Shown piece by piece: positions 36,124 to 44,018 of a DNA stretch of 64,000 nucleotides (the first letter of the stretch is position 1; each line of letters starts with the position of its first letter). This stretch comes from Palsa-504 sp963795795 (lineage in GTDB: Bacteria > Actinomycetota > Actinomycetes > Streptosporangiales > Streptosporangiaceae), in assembly GCA_963795795.1 (NCBI GenBank), contig CAWCJS010000006.1, positions 124,001 through 188,000 on the forward strand, in the 5' to 3' direction. Both the position numbers and the translations under genes were made by a program. Below the pieces are notes generated by a model, which made no database searches, was not told the DNA's origin, and saw only the letters and a program-made list of their open reading frames with translations.

Positions 36124-36558
36124 ATGACGGACGGCAGCCAACCCGCGTATGAGATCGCACTGGCGCACTTCATCGTTTCCGGCGACGTGGAGCGCTCCCG
36201 CCGCTTCTATACCGAGGTGCTCGGCGGGACGACCATCCGCTCGGGTGAGCCGGCGTACGTCGCGCTCGCCAACAGCTGGATCATCATCAACGTCGGCGGC
36301 GGCCCGACCGACGACAAGCCGACCGTCACCCTCCAGACGCCGCGCGATCCGGATCTGACCAGCAGCTTCCTCAACATCCGGGTGTCGGACATCCACGCTG
36401 TGTATGCAGAGTGGAGCGCACGAGGCGCCGAGTTCCTCACTCCACCCAAACAGCACGAGACCGAGATCCGCTGCTACATCCGTGACCCCGACGGGTACCT
36501 GATCGAGGTGGGCCAGACCACCCTGCCAGGCGGCTGGCGCCAGTTCCTGAACCCGTGA
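36124..36558 (+). CDS. VOC (glyoxalase/bleomycin-resistance fold) protein
   Basis: 144 residues from an ATG with GGAGGT upstream. Two VOC halves are visible: LAHFIVSGDVERSRRFYTEV, then VTLQTPRDPDLTSSFLNIRV and CYIRDPDGYLIEVGQTT. Metal-ligand positions fit His in LAHF and Glu in LIEVGQ. The substrate cannot be inferred. A single-gene unit. Confidence 0.88.
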   Translation: MTDGSQPAYEIALAHFIVSGDVERSRRFYTEVLGGTTIRSGEPAYVALANSWIIINVGGGPTDDKPTVTLQTPRDPDLTSSFLNIRVSDIHAVYAEWSARGAEFLTPPKQHETEIRCYIRDPDGYLIEVGQTTLPGGWRQFLNP

Positions 36559-36707
36559 CGGTCAGTAGGGGGATGGCTGGTTGAAGATCACCATCAGGCT
36601 GACGATCTTTTAGGCCGACGGCATTTCCATTTCTGCATATCCTGTCCGCCAGTGATCGTAAGGACGTATGCGGCGACCCTTGGCCGCTGACCTAACACAG
36701 GAGCGAC

Positions 36708-36932
36708 ATGAGCAGCACCGACCCGACGACGATCGGCGTACATCGCGCTCTGCACGAGGCGGTTAACTCGGCGAGGGAGGCCCGGCACCGCCTCGACGAC
36801 GGAGAGGCCACCCCCGACCTGGATGACCTGGTGGAACTCGGCAAATTGCTGGCCGCGCTGTCGGAAAGTGCTGCGGCCATCAACGTGGGGATGACGACGA
36901 AGGCGCGCCTCGCACGAGGCTCCACCACCTGA
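36708..36932 (+). CDS. hypothetical small protein
   Basis: 74 residues from an ATG after CAGGAGCG. Predominantly helical and acidic (VHRALHEAVNSAREARHRLD, DLVELGKLLAALSESAAAIN). No family recognised. It ends just before a strong inverted repeat, so it is probably transcribed alone. Confidence 0.6.
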   Translation: MSSTDPTTIGVHRALHEAVNSAREARHRLDDGEATPDLDDLVELGKLLAALSESAAAINVGMTTKARLARGSTT

Positions 36933-36941
36933 AGCACCAGG

Positions 36942-36983
36942 ATGGATCTCCGCAGACCTCTAGCCTGGCCTGCGGAGATCCAT
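36942..36983 (+). terminator. perfect 14-base inverted repeat
   Basis: ATGGATCTCCGCAG (36942-36955) and CTGCGGAGATCCAT (36970-36983) with a 14-base loop, nine bases after the stop of the preceding gene. It lacks a long T-run. It is likely a terminator of the kind common in high-GC genomes. Confidence 0.65.
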
Positions 36984-37071
36984 TGAAATAGCGGTGGCCG
37001 GCGCGGGGTTACATAACTGTGCACTATGCGTCCGCACCCAGCGGGTCGCACCCTTCACCGAAGGATCTGCC

Positions 37072-37542
37072 GTGTCAGACAACTACAGCAAGGACCCCGA
37101 GGCCGTCTCCCGCCTAACCCGGGAGCAGTACCGGATCACCCAGAAGAACGGCACCGAGCCGGCGTTCAGCAACGAGTTCTGGAATAACAAGGAGCCCGGC
37201 ATCTACGTCGATGTCGTGTCCGGCGAGCCGCTATTCGCCTCACTCAGCAAGTACGACAGCCGCACCGGCTGGCCGAGCTTCACGGTGCCGATCGAGCCGG
37301 GCCGCGTGGTCGAGCGACGGGACTTCAGCCACCTGATGATCAGGACCGAGGTCCGCTCGGCCGCCGCCGACAGCCACCTCGGCCACGTCTTCCACGACGG
37401 GCCCGCCGAAGCCGGTGGGCTGCGCTACTGCATCAACTCCGCTGCCCTGCGCTTCATCCCGGTCGATGACCTGGACCGCGAGGGCTACGGCGAATATCGC
37501 GGGCTATTCGAACCCGAACATGACACCGGGAGGACATCATGA
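37072..37542 (+). CDS. msrB: peptide-methionine (R)-S-oxide reductase
   Basis: 156 residues from a GTG at 37072 (GAAGGAT upstream). MsrB motifs SRTGWPSFTVPI, ADSHLGHVFHDGP and the catalytic Cys in LRYCINSAALRFIP. The two CxxC zinc pairs are absent (SGEPLFASLSKYDS where CGTPLF-type is usual), so this is a zinc-free form. It reduces methionine-R-sulfoxide in proteins, usually with thioredoxin. The stop overlaps the msrA start (ATGA), giving a two-gene repair operon. Confidence 0.93.
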   Translation: MSDNYSKDPEAVSRLTREQYRITQKNGTEPAFSNEFWNNKEPGIYVDVVSGEPLFASLSKYDSRTGWPSFTVPIEPGRVVERRDFSHLMIRTEVRSAAADSHLGHVFHDGPAEAGGLRYCINSAALRFIPVDDLDREGYGEYRGLFEPEHDTGRTS

Positions 37543-38054
37543 CGACCGAGAAGGCCATCCTGGCCGGCGGCTGTTTCTGGGGGGTGCAGGATCTCATCCG
37601 CAGGCTCCCCGGCGTGCTCTCGACGAGGGTCGGCTACACCGGCGGTAGCGTGGCGAACGCAACCTACCGCAACCACGCCGGCCACGCCGAGGCGATCGAG
37701 ATCACCTTCGATCCGGACCGGATCTCCTACCGCGACCTGCTGGAGTTCTTCTTCCAGATCCACGACCCGACCACCATGAACCGGCAGGGCAACGACATCG
37801 GGACCAGCTACCGGTCGGCCATCTTCTACGTCAGCGACGCGCAGAAGCACACCGCCGAGGACACGATTGCCGACGTCGACGCCTCCGGGCTGTGGCCGGG
37901 CAAGGTGGTCACCGAGGTGTCTCCGGCCGGCCCGTTCTGGGAGGCCGAACCCGAGCACCAGGACTACCTGGAGCATTACCCCGACGGGTACACGTGCCAC
38001 TTCGTCCGCCCCGGCTGGAAGCTACCGCGCCGCGCGGACAAGGTCACTTCCTGA
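37539..38054 (+). CDS. msrA: peptide-methionine (S)-S-oxide reductase
   Basis: 171 residues. The catalytic motif is AGGCFWGVQDLIRRLPGV, with the MsrA blocks VGYTGGSVANATYRNHAGHA, FFQIHDPTTMNRQGNDIGTS and YRSAIFY. It reduces methionine-S-sulfoxide and complements MsrB. Normal length for the family. The 12-residue-repeat gene follows 130 bases downstream. Confidence 0.96.
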   Translation: MTTEKAILAGGCFWGVQDLIRRLPGVLSTRVGYTGGSVANATYRNHAGHAEAIEITFDPDRISYRDLLEFFFQIHDPTTMNRQGNDIGTSYRSAIFYVSDAQKHTAEDTIADVDASGLWPGKVVTEVSPAGPFWEAEPEHQDYLEHYPDGYTCHFVRPGWKLPRRADKVTS

Positions 38055-38108
38055 GGCGACTCGTGAGGCTGGCGCCAGACTCGGGGAAGTGCCAGATTTG
38101 GGTTCGCC

Positions 38109-38132
38109 GGTTGCCTTCGGGCTGCCGGGAAT
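38109..38132 (+). promoter_or_regulatory. SigB/SigF-type promoter candidate (degenerate)
   Basis: GGTT (38109-38112), 14 bases, GGGAAT (38127-38132): the G-N-T-T pattern with one mismatch to GGGTAT. Upstream of the repeat-protein gene. Confidence 0.35.
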
Positions 38133-38150
38133 CGGAAACTCACCGTTGCG

Positions 38151-38166
38151 GCTGCCCCTGGGCAGC
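38151..38166 (+). promoter_or_regulatory. tight stem-loop in the leader of the repeat-protein gene
   Basis: GCTGCCC (38151-38157), two bases, GGGCAGC (38160-38166): a perfect seven-pair inverted repeat ending a few bases before the GGAGGT ribosome site. It could shape translation, or could be the msrA terminator; there is no T-run. Confidence 0.4.
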
Positions 38167-38183
38167 GGATGGAGGTCAAGATC

Positions 38184-38402
38184 GTGACTCCTGACGAGTT
38201 CGGCGGCCCTCAGCCGGACACCGACACCGACCAGTTCGGCGGTCCCCAGCCGGACACCGACACCGACCAGTTCGGCGGTCCCCAGCCCGCCACCGACACC
38301 GACCAATTCGGGGGCCCTGCGCCCGACACGGACACGGATCAGTTCGGCGGTCCCCAGCCGGACACCGACACGGACCAGTTCGGCGGCCCTCAGCCGGGAT
38401 AG
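38184..38402 (+). CDS. acidic 12-residue-repeat protein
   Basis: 72 residues from a GTG at 38184 with GGAGGT seven bases upstream (an ATG at 38169 overlaps that site). Except for the first residues, the protein is one tandem repeat, DQFGGPQPDTDT, present in five copies plus a final DQFGGPQPG. Units differ mostly at third codon positions (for example GAC/GAT, CAG/CAA, ACC/ACG, GGC/GGG), so the peptide, not the DNA, seems conserved. No Cys or Ser, no signal peptide, no membrane segment. The Asp-x-Asp-x-Asp spacing could bind calcium. It is also compatible with a repetitive substrate of a modifying enzyme, but none is adjacent. No family recognised. Confidence 0.75.
   Translation: MTPDEFGGPQPDTDTDQFGGPQPDTDTDQFGGPQPATDTDQFGGPAPDTDTDQFGGPQPDTDTDQFGGPQPG
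38193..38399 (+). repeat. 36-base in-frame tandem repeat
   Basis: Units at 38193-38228, 38229-38264, 38265-38300, 38301-38336, 38337-38372 and a partial sixth from 38373. All encode the same 12-residue motif with two changed codons (Gln to Ala in unit 4, Asp to Ala in unit 3). Confidence 0.95.
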
Positions 38403-38553
38403 GGTTCCGGACCACGTCGCATCCGTTGACGCCGCTGGCAGACATGCTGGCGGCGTCGACCCGTTTATGTTGAGCAGGGTGAGAGCAGCCTGCGTGATTC
38501 CCGCTCAGCTCAGACTTCGGCTCGAGCGCGGGCGCGTCCAGCCTCGGGCGTCA

Positions 38554-39483
38554 TCAACGCCCCGTGACCGCAGGGAGCGGGAGGCGCTGCCTGGCCTCCT
38601 GGTAAAGGTCGGCCGGGAGCGGTCCGCGCTCGGCAATGGCGATGTTGCTGGCCAGGTGGGCCGGGTTAGACGTGCCGACGATCGTGGTCGACAGGCCCGG
38701 GTGGCTGAGCGTGAAGCGCAAGACGAACTCCATGTTGCTCAGGCCGGCCTCGCTCAGGAGGCCGGCGACGCCGGAGGCCTCCCAGTTCTGCTGGCCGACG
38801 CCGGGGTCCTGGCCAAGCGGCCTGGTCTGCCAGTTCTTGTCCTCCGACGCGGCGCCGCGCGCCGCGCCGCCCCGGATCAACGTGCCCGCACCCGCTCCGG
38901 CGGCCTCGGCGATGAGCTCCTCGTGGTCGCGCTGGACCGCCGAGTACGGGATCTGGAAGACGTCGAAGACGTCCATCGCGACGTGATCGGGCAGGTTCGG
39001 CAGGATGCCCGACATGCCGATGAAGCGGACCTTCCCCTCGGCCTGGAGGTCCTTGAGCGTCCCCACGGTGTGGTTCTCCTCGAGCGTCGCCTTACTCGGT
39101 GACATGTGCACCTGGACCAGGTCGAGGTAATCGGTGTGCAGGCGCCGCAGCGACTGCTCGACGTCGGCGCGGACATTGCTGGGACCGAAGTCGTGCGGGT
39201 AGGGCGGAACCGCGTCGGCCGGGAGCGCGAGCGGGCACCCGCACTTGGAGGCGAGGAAGTACTCGTCCCTGCGGTGGCCGATGTAGGTGCCGATCAGCTC
39301 CTCACTGCGGCCGTAGTCAGGCGAGGTGTCGATCAGGTTGATGCCGCCGTCGAGGACCGCGTTCAGCAGGCGGCCCGCGTCCTCGTCCGCGATCTCGGGA
39401 CCGCGCGGCCGGCCTCTCAGCTCCATGGCGCCGTAGCTGAGGATGGTCACGTCCGCGCCGGTAGCACCGAGGGTTCTTGTCAT
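38554..39483 (-). CDS. aldo/keto reductase
   Basis: 309 residues from the ATG at 39483 (ATGs at 39492 and 39501 are alternatives). Catalytic tetrad: Asp and Tyr in LIDTSPDYGRSEELIG, Lys in FLASKCGCP, His in LDLVQVHMSPS. The NADPH-binding end is TTIVGTSNPAHLASNI. A cytoplasmic reductase for aldehydes or ketones; the substrate is not evident. It is followed by nothing co-directional; the acyl-CoA dehydrogenase lies upstream on the same strand with a 43-base gap. Confidence 0.92.
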   Translation of the reverse strand: MTRTLGATGADVTILSYGAMELRGRPRGPEIADEDAGRLLNAVLDGGINLIDTSPDYGRSEELIGTYIGHRRDEYFLASKCGCPLALPADAVPPYPHDFGPSNVRADVEQSLRRLHTDYLDLVQVHMSPSKATLEENHTVGTLKDLQAEGKVRFIGMSGILPNLPDHVAMDVFDVFQIPYSAVQRDHEELIAEAAGAGAGTLIRGGAARGAASEDKNWQTRPLGQDPGVGQQNWEASGVAGLLSEAGLSNMEFVLRFTLSHPGLSTTIVGTSNPAHLASNIAIAERGPLPADLYQEARQRLPLPAVTGR

Positions 39484-39526
39484 GATCGCCATGGCGGCCA
39501 CGCTATCCCGCCGGACCCGGGGCTGG

Positions 39527-40684
39527 TCACGGGGCGGCCGGGTGGCGCTGGATCAGCTGGCGGGCGATGACGTTGCGCTGGATCTCGTTGGTGCCCTCGC
39601 CCACGATCATCAGCGGCGCGTCCCGGAAGTACCGTTCCACGTCGAACTCGGTGGAGTAGCCGTAGCCGCCGTGGATGCGCATCGCATCCAGGGCGATCTC
39701 CATCGCGGTCTCGGAGGCGAACAGCTTGGCCATGCCGGCTTCCAGGTCCGCGCGCCGCCCGGAGTCGTAGCACCGCGCGGCGTACAGCACGAGCTGGCGG
39801 GCCGCGGTCAGCTTGGTCGCCATGTCGGCCAGGTAGTTGCCGATGGACTGGTGCTTCCAGATCGGCTTGCCGAACGCCTCCCGCTGCTGGGCGTACCGCA
39901 GGGCGTCCTCCAGCGCGGCCTGGCCGACGCCGAGCGCACGGGACGCGACCTGGATCCGGCCGATCTCCAGGCCCCGCATCATCTGCGCGAACCCCTCGCC
40001 CTCGCGTTCGCCCAGCAGCGCGGTGGCGGGGACCCGGAAGTCGTCGAAGGTGAGCTCGCAGCTCTCGACCCCCTTGTAACCGAGCTTGGGCAGGTCCCGC
40101 GACACCGTGAACCCGTCGCCCGGCTCGGCCAGCACGATGCTGATGCCCGCGTGCGCGGGCCGGGCCGCCGGGTCGGTCTTGCACAGCAGCGCGACCAGCC
40201 CCGACCGGCGCGCGTTGCTGATCCACGTCTTCGACCCGCTGATCACGTACGAATCACCGTCCCGACGGGCCGTGGTCCGCAGCGCCTGCAGGTCCGACCC
40301 GCCGCCCGGCTCGGTCAGCGCCATCGTGGCCCGCAGCTCGCCGGTGGCCATCCGCGGCAGGTAGGCGCGCTTCTGCTCGTCGGTCCCGAACGCCAGGATC
40401 AGCTTGGCGACCACGGTGTGGCCGCCCATGGCCCCGGCCAGGCTCATCCACCCGCGCGCCAGCTCCTCGGTGATCAGCGCGTAGCAGGACGTGCTTACCC
40501 TGGCGTCCCCCCACGGCTCCGGGATGGCCAGGCCGAAGATGCCCAGCTGCTTCATCTGCTCGATGAGCTGGCCCGGGTAGGTGTCGGCGTGCTCGAGCTC
40601 GCGGACGACCGGCTTGACGTCGCGGTTGACGAAATCGCGGACGAGCTCGACCATGGCCCGCTCGTCCTCGTTCAGCTCGTCCAT
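39527..40684 (-). CDS. acyl-CoA dehydrogenase family protein
   Basis: 385 residues, full length. Signatures MALTEPGGGSDLQALRT (flavin and substrate contact), ISGSKTWISNARRSG, and the C-terminal catalytic Glu region LMIVGEGTNEIQRNVIARQL. FAD-dependent alpha,beta-dehydrogenation of an acyl-CoA; chain-length preference cannot be read. No electron-transfer flavoprotein or ligase genes are adjacent. Confidence 0.95.
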   Translation of the reverse strand: MDELNEDERAMVELVRDFVNRDVKPVVRELEHADTYPGQLIEQMKQLGIFGLAIPEPWGDARVSTSCYALITEELARGWMSLAGAMGGHTVVAKLILAFGTDEQKRAYLPRMATGELRATMALTEPGGGSDLQALRTTARRDGDSYVISGSKTWISNARRSGLVALLCKTDPAARPAHAGISIVLAEPGDGFTVSRDLPKLGYKGVESCELTFDDFRVPATALLGEREGEGFAQMMRGLEIGRIQVASRALGVGQAALEDALRYAQQREAFGKPIWKHQSIGNYLADMATKLTAARQLVLYAARCYDSGRRADLEAGMAKLFASETAMEIALDAMRIHGGYGYSTEFDVERYFRDAPLMIVGEGTNEIQRNVIARQLIQRHPAAP

Positions 40685-40745
40685 GCGTGATCTCTCTCTG
40701 TCGCCGCTAGATCCCGGGCACGCACGTGGCGGTCGGGAGCACCAA

Positions 40746-40787
40746 CGCCGTTCGGGATCATTGGCCTTTCATTTTTCCCGAACGGCG
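40746..40787 (-). repeat. intergenic inverted repeat, copy B
   Basis: CGCCGTTCGGG (40746-40756) and CCCGAACGGCG (40777-40787), a perfect 11-pair stem with a 20-base loop that includes ATTTTT. It covers the stop codon of the EamA gene. Read on the minus strand, it shares CGTTCGGGAAAAA and the CCGAACGG arm with copy A at 18277-18311. Confidence 0.7.
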
Positions 40788-41716
40788 GTGGTATCTCCTA
40801 CGCCACCAGCGGGGGACCGCCCGCTCGGCCGTCGGGCGAGGTAGACGCCGAGGAGGCAGAGGGCCCCGCCGGCTACGCCTAGCCAGGGCGGGGTCTGGCC
40901 CAGCACGGCCCAGCCGAGCACGATGGCCACCACCGGAATCAGGTAGTTGAGCGATACCGTCCGTCCGGCGGGGGCTCGCCTCAAGGCAAACGACCAGGTG
41001 GTGAAGCCAAGTGCCGTCGGGACAGCACCGAGGTACACCGTCCACCCGATCGCAGCCGGGGCGGCCCGGCCAACCTCGGTGACGAGCGCCGGCGCGAACG
41101 GCAGGCAGGCGATGGTGCCCGCGACACAGCCGAGCCAGGTCACCTGGAAGGGCGACACGCGGGCCAGGACGGGTTTCTGGATCACGACCGCGGCCGAGTA
41201 GGCCAGGACCGCGACCAGGCACAGCGCGAGGCCCGGACCGGAGTGCGCGCCGCGCTGTATCGTCGCCAGGCCGATCACGACGCAGCCGGCGAAGGCGACG
41301 CCGCAGCCCGCCAGCAGCCCGCGAGGGAAGCCCTCGCGCAGGAATATCCCGGCGAGCAGGGTGATCATGAGGGGTCCGGTGTTGACGATCATCGCCGCGG
41401 TGCCGGCGTCCACCAGGCGTTCGGCCGCGTTGAGGGTGGCGCTGTAGACGCCGAGCCAGGCGATCCCGTAGGCCGCGATCGCCAGCAGGTCGCGCCGCCG
41501 GGGCAGCGGGTCGCGGCGCGCCAGCGCAAAGCCGCCGAGGATGGCCGTGCTGACCACGAGGCGGCCGAGCGCGAGCGCGCCTGGCGACAGGGTCTGGCCC
41601 GCGGCGCGGATTCCGACGAAGGCCGAGCCCCAGGCGGTGACGGTCACTAGTCCGGCGATGAGCGCTGGGACATCCATTCGCCCGGCGGCCGCCGTGCTCG
41701 CCACCTCGTCACTCAT
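40769..41716 (-). CDS. EamA/DMT family transporter
   Basis: 315 residues with ten hydrophobic helices arranged as two EamA repeats (VTAWGSAFVGIRAAGQTLSP at the start; WTVYLGAVPTALGFTTWSFA in the second half). Probable exporter of small metabolites. Start overlaps the end of the broken MFS gene by eight bases, so the two were co-transcribed from the MocR-divergent promoter. The stop codon is inside the stem-loop copy B. Confidence 0.9.
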   Translation of the reverse strand: MSDEVASTAAAGRMDVPALIAGLVTVTAWGSAFVGIRAAGQTLSPGALALGRLVVSTAILGGFALARRDPLPRRRDLLAIAAYGIAWLGVYSATLNAAERLVDAGTAAMIVNTGPLMITLLAGIFLREGFPRGLLAGCGVAFAGCVVIGLATIQRGAHSGPGLALCLVAVLAYSAAVVIQKPVLARVSPFQVTWLGCVAGTIACLPFAPALVTEVGRAAPAAIGWTVYLGAVPTALGFTTWSFALRRAPAGRTVSLNYLIPVVAIVLGWAVLGQTPPWLGVAGGALCLLGVYLARRPSGRSPAGGVGDTTAVREK

Positions 41717-42582
41717 GCCCCTGGCCCCCCGGTTTCGGGGGACGAGGCGTGAACCTCGCGGCGACGGGCAGCCTTGACTCCAGCGTCAGGGCTGACGCGG
41801 CCGCCGCGGCGGCCACGCCGGCGGCCGCGATGAACGTCGCCGTCGGCGCCGCGCCGAGGAACTGCGTACCCAGCGTCGGGGCGATCGCCAGGCCGATCCA
41901 CCAGGAGAACCCCATCGACGCCATGTACCGTCCGCGCAGCCTGGCCGGCGCGAGGTCGGCGACCAGCGGCATCACCGCGGTCGTGTGCAGGCACTCACCG
42001 AGCCCGACCGCGATGGACGCCGCGATCAGCTCGGGATAGGCCCGCCCGGTGCCGCGTGGGGCCGCGGCCACGAGCAGGCAGGCGCCCGCGAACAGCCACG
42101 CGCGAGACCGCGGTCGCGCGATGACGCAGGTTCGCGGGCGCGAGGGTGGCCAGCAGAGTCGACTGGCTGGGATTCAGCACGCCGTTCCCGGCGCCCGCCA
42201 GGGCCCCGGCGGCGAACGCCTGCCCGGGCGAGCGCGCAAACGCCAGGCCCGCGTAGCCGGCGGCGAGTGCTACGCCTGCGCCGACGCTGGTCACGCGGGC
42301 TCCGTAACGGTCGATCAGCGGTCCGGCCGCAGGCGCCGTCACTATCGCCACACCGGTGATCGTGCCGATGACCAGGCCGGCGACACCGAGGCTGAATCCG
42401 CGGCCATCGTGCAGGTAGATGACCTCGAAGGGCAGCATCGCGCCGTACCCCAGCATGTTCAGGAAGATCCCGGCCTCGACGAGCCACAACTCGCGGGATA
42501 GGCCGAACCCCAGCCAGACCGCCGTCGGGCCCCGCGAGCCCACGGGACTTGCCGCCTTAGATTTGTTATAGTACATTTTCAT
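41709..42582 (-). pseudogene. MFS permease with internal deletion and frameshift
   Basis: The 5' part (42582 to ~42100) gives the first five helices of a 12-helix MFS protein (GYGAMLPFEVIYLHDGRGFS, FAAGALAGAGNGVLNPSQST, ANLRHRATAVSRVA). The 3' part in another frame (~42100 to 41709) gives the last helices (AWLFAGACLLVAAAPRGTG, VMPLVADLAPARLRGRYMAS). Helices 6-8, about 80-100 residues, are absent and the join is out of frame, so a functional product is not expected. The likely native start is GTG in PVGSRGPTAV, after AAGGCGG. It is divergent from a MocR-type regulator. Confidence 0.8.
42567..42580 (+). promoter_or_regulatory. -10 element for a probably leaderless MocR-type message
   Basis: TATAGT (42567-42572) lies eight bases before the ATG at 42581, and there is no ribosome site, so transcription likely starts at the ATG. 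The surrounding 60 bases are unusually AT-rich and also hold a minus-strand TATAAC for the divergent permease. Confidence 0.5.
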
Positions 42583-43903
42583 GTTTCATCTAACACATAA
42601 TATCGAGCCGGGAGCCGGCGCGGCAGTAATCGCGGCCAAGATTGAGGCAGCGATCGCCGCGGGCCAGCTCGCGCCGGCCAGCCAGCTGCCGACGGTCCGC
42701 GAGCTGGCCGCGGAACTCGGGATCAGCCCGGCCACGGTCGCCGCGGCGTACCGCACGCTCAGGCAGCGCGGCCTGGTCAGCGCCAACACCCGCCGCGGCA
42801 CCGTGGTCTCGGCCCAGCCGCCGCTGCGCGTGCGCGGCCCCCGGCCGCTGCCCGCGGACACGCGCGACCTGGCCAGCGGGAACCCCGACCCGGTGATGCT
42901 GCCGCCGCTGGCGCCGGCCCTCGCGAGCCTCGACCCGGGGCACAAGCTCTACGGGGGCCCGGTCAAGCTGGGCCGGCTCGTCGAGCTGGCCCGGGCCGAC
43001 TTCGCCGCCGACGGCATCGGAGGGGACATCGCCATCGCCGGCGGAGCGCTCGATGGCATCGAGCGCATCCTGCAGACCCAGCTGCGGCCCGGCGACCGGG
43101 TGGCGGTCGAGGACCCCTGCTGGCCGCGCATCGCCGACCTGGTGCGCGCCCTCGGCTTGCAGCCCGAGCCCGCCCGCGTCGATCAGGGCGGCCTGGTGCC
43201 CGACGAGCTGGCTCGCGCCCTGGCCCGCGGCGCCCGGGCCGTCATCGCGACCCCTCGCGGCCAGAATCCGACCGGGGCCGCCATCGACGAGGCCCGGGGG
43301 CGCGTGCTGCGGGACCTGCTGAGCGGGTACCCCGAGGTCATCCTCATCGAGGACGACTACGTCGCCGCCGTCGCGGGCGCACCCTACGTCCCGTTGCATC
43401 AGGCGAGCGCCCGCTGGGCCGTGATCCGCTCGGTGTCCAAGGTGCTCGGTCCCGACCTGAGGGTCGCGCCGATGGCGGGCGACGCCCTCACGGTCAGCCA
43501 GGTCGAGGGCCGGCAGCTGCTCGGCTCGGGCTGGGTCAGCCACCTGCTCCAGCAGACGACGGCGAACGTGTGGGAACACCCCGGGACCCGTGAACTGCTC
43601 GCCCGCGCCGCCCTCAGCTACGCCGAGCGACGCACCGGGCTCGTTGACCAGCTGGCCGGATTCGGGATCACCGCCTATGGCCGCAGCGGGCTGGGCGTCT
43701 GGGTACCGCTGGCCGAGGAGGTGACCGCCGTGCAGCAGCTACTCGAACGCGGCTGGGCCGTCAGCCCTGGGGAGCGCTTCCGGTTCCTGACCCCGCCCGG
43801 GATCCGCATCACGACCACCACCGTCGACCGGCCCGAGGCCGCCAGGCTTGCCGCCGCGCTCCGTGACATCGTGCAGACCACCGCGGCCACCTACACGGGA
43901 TAG
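42581..43903 (+). CDS. MocR/GntR-type regulator with aminotransferase domain
   Basis: 440 residues. Residues ~15-80 form a GntR winged helix (LPTVRELAAELGISPATVAA, LRQRGLVSANTRRGTVVSAQ). The rest is a class I/II aminotransferase fold with the PLP Lys in IRSVSKVLGPDLRVAPM, and ATPRGQNPTGAAID. MocR proteins sense a PLP adduct and control divergent genes; here the divergent MFS-EamA transporter pair is the obvious target. Confidence 0.9.
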   Translation: MFHLTHNIEPGAGAAVIAAKIEAAIAAGQLAPASQLPTVRELAAELGISPATVAAAYRTLRQRGLVSANTRRGTVVSAQPPLRVRGPRPLPADTRDLASGNPDPVMLPPLAPALASLDPGHKLYGGPVKLGRLVELARADFAADGIGGDIAIAGGALDGIERILQTQLRPGDRVAVEDPCWPRIADLVRALGLQPEPARVDQGGLVPDELARALARGARAVIATPRGQNPTGAAIDEARGRVLRDLLSGYPEVILIEDDYVAAVAGAPYVPLHQASARWAVIRSVSKVLGPDLRVAPMAGDALTVSQVEGRQLLGSGWVSHLLQQTTANVWEHPGTRELLARAALSYAERRTGLVDQLAGFGITAYGRSGLGVWVPLAEEVTAVQQLLERGWAVSPGERFRFLTPPGIRITTTTVDRPEAARLAAALRDIVQTTAATYTG

Positions 43904-43945
43904 CAGTCCCCGGAGCGGGGCGGCCCGGCGGCACGGCCCGGTCCC

Positions 43946-43998
43946 TTGACTAAATAGACCTGTCTGTCTATTGTCTCCTATTGAACAGACCTGTCTAC
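43946..43998 (+). promoter_or_regulatory. promoter with two TetR-type operator candidates
   Basis: TTGACT (43946-43951), 17 bases, TATTGT (43969-43974) form a sigma-70-like promoter. Two related palindromic sites overlap it: TAGACCTGTCTGTCTA (43955-43970) in the spacer and CAGACCTGTCTA (43986-43997) downstream; both contain AGACCTGTCT. With a TetR gene at the end of the operon, autorepression is the likely mode. Confidence 0.65.
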
Positions 43999-44018
43999 TC
44001 AATCATCGTCAGGAGCGG

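Noticed and set aside
38193..38399. Possible CRISPR or non-coding repeat
   Set aside because: Units are contiguous, in frame and differ mostly at silent sites, so a coding repeat explains them.
38184..38402. Classical RiPP precursor
   Set aside because: There is no leader peptide of useful length and no modifying enzyme or transporter next to it; kept only as an open possibility in the findings.
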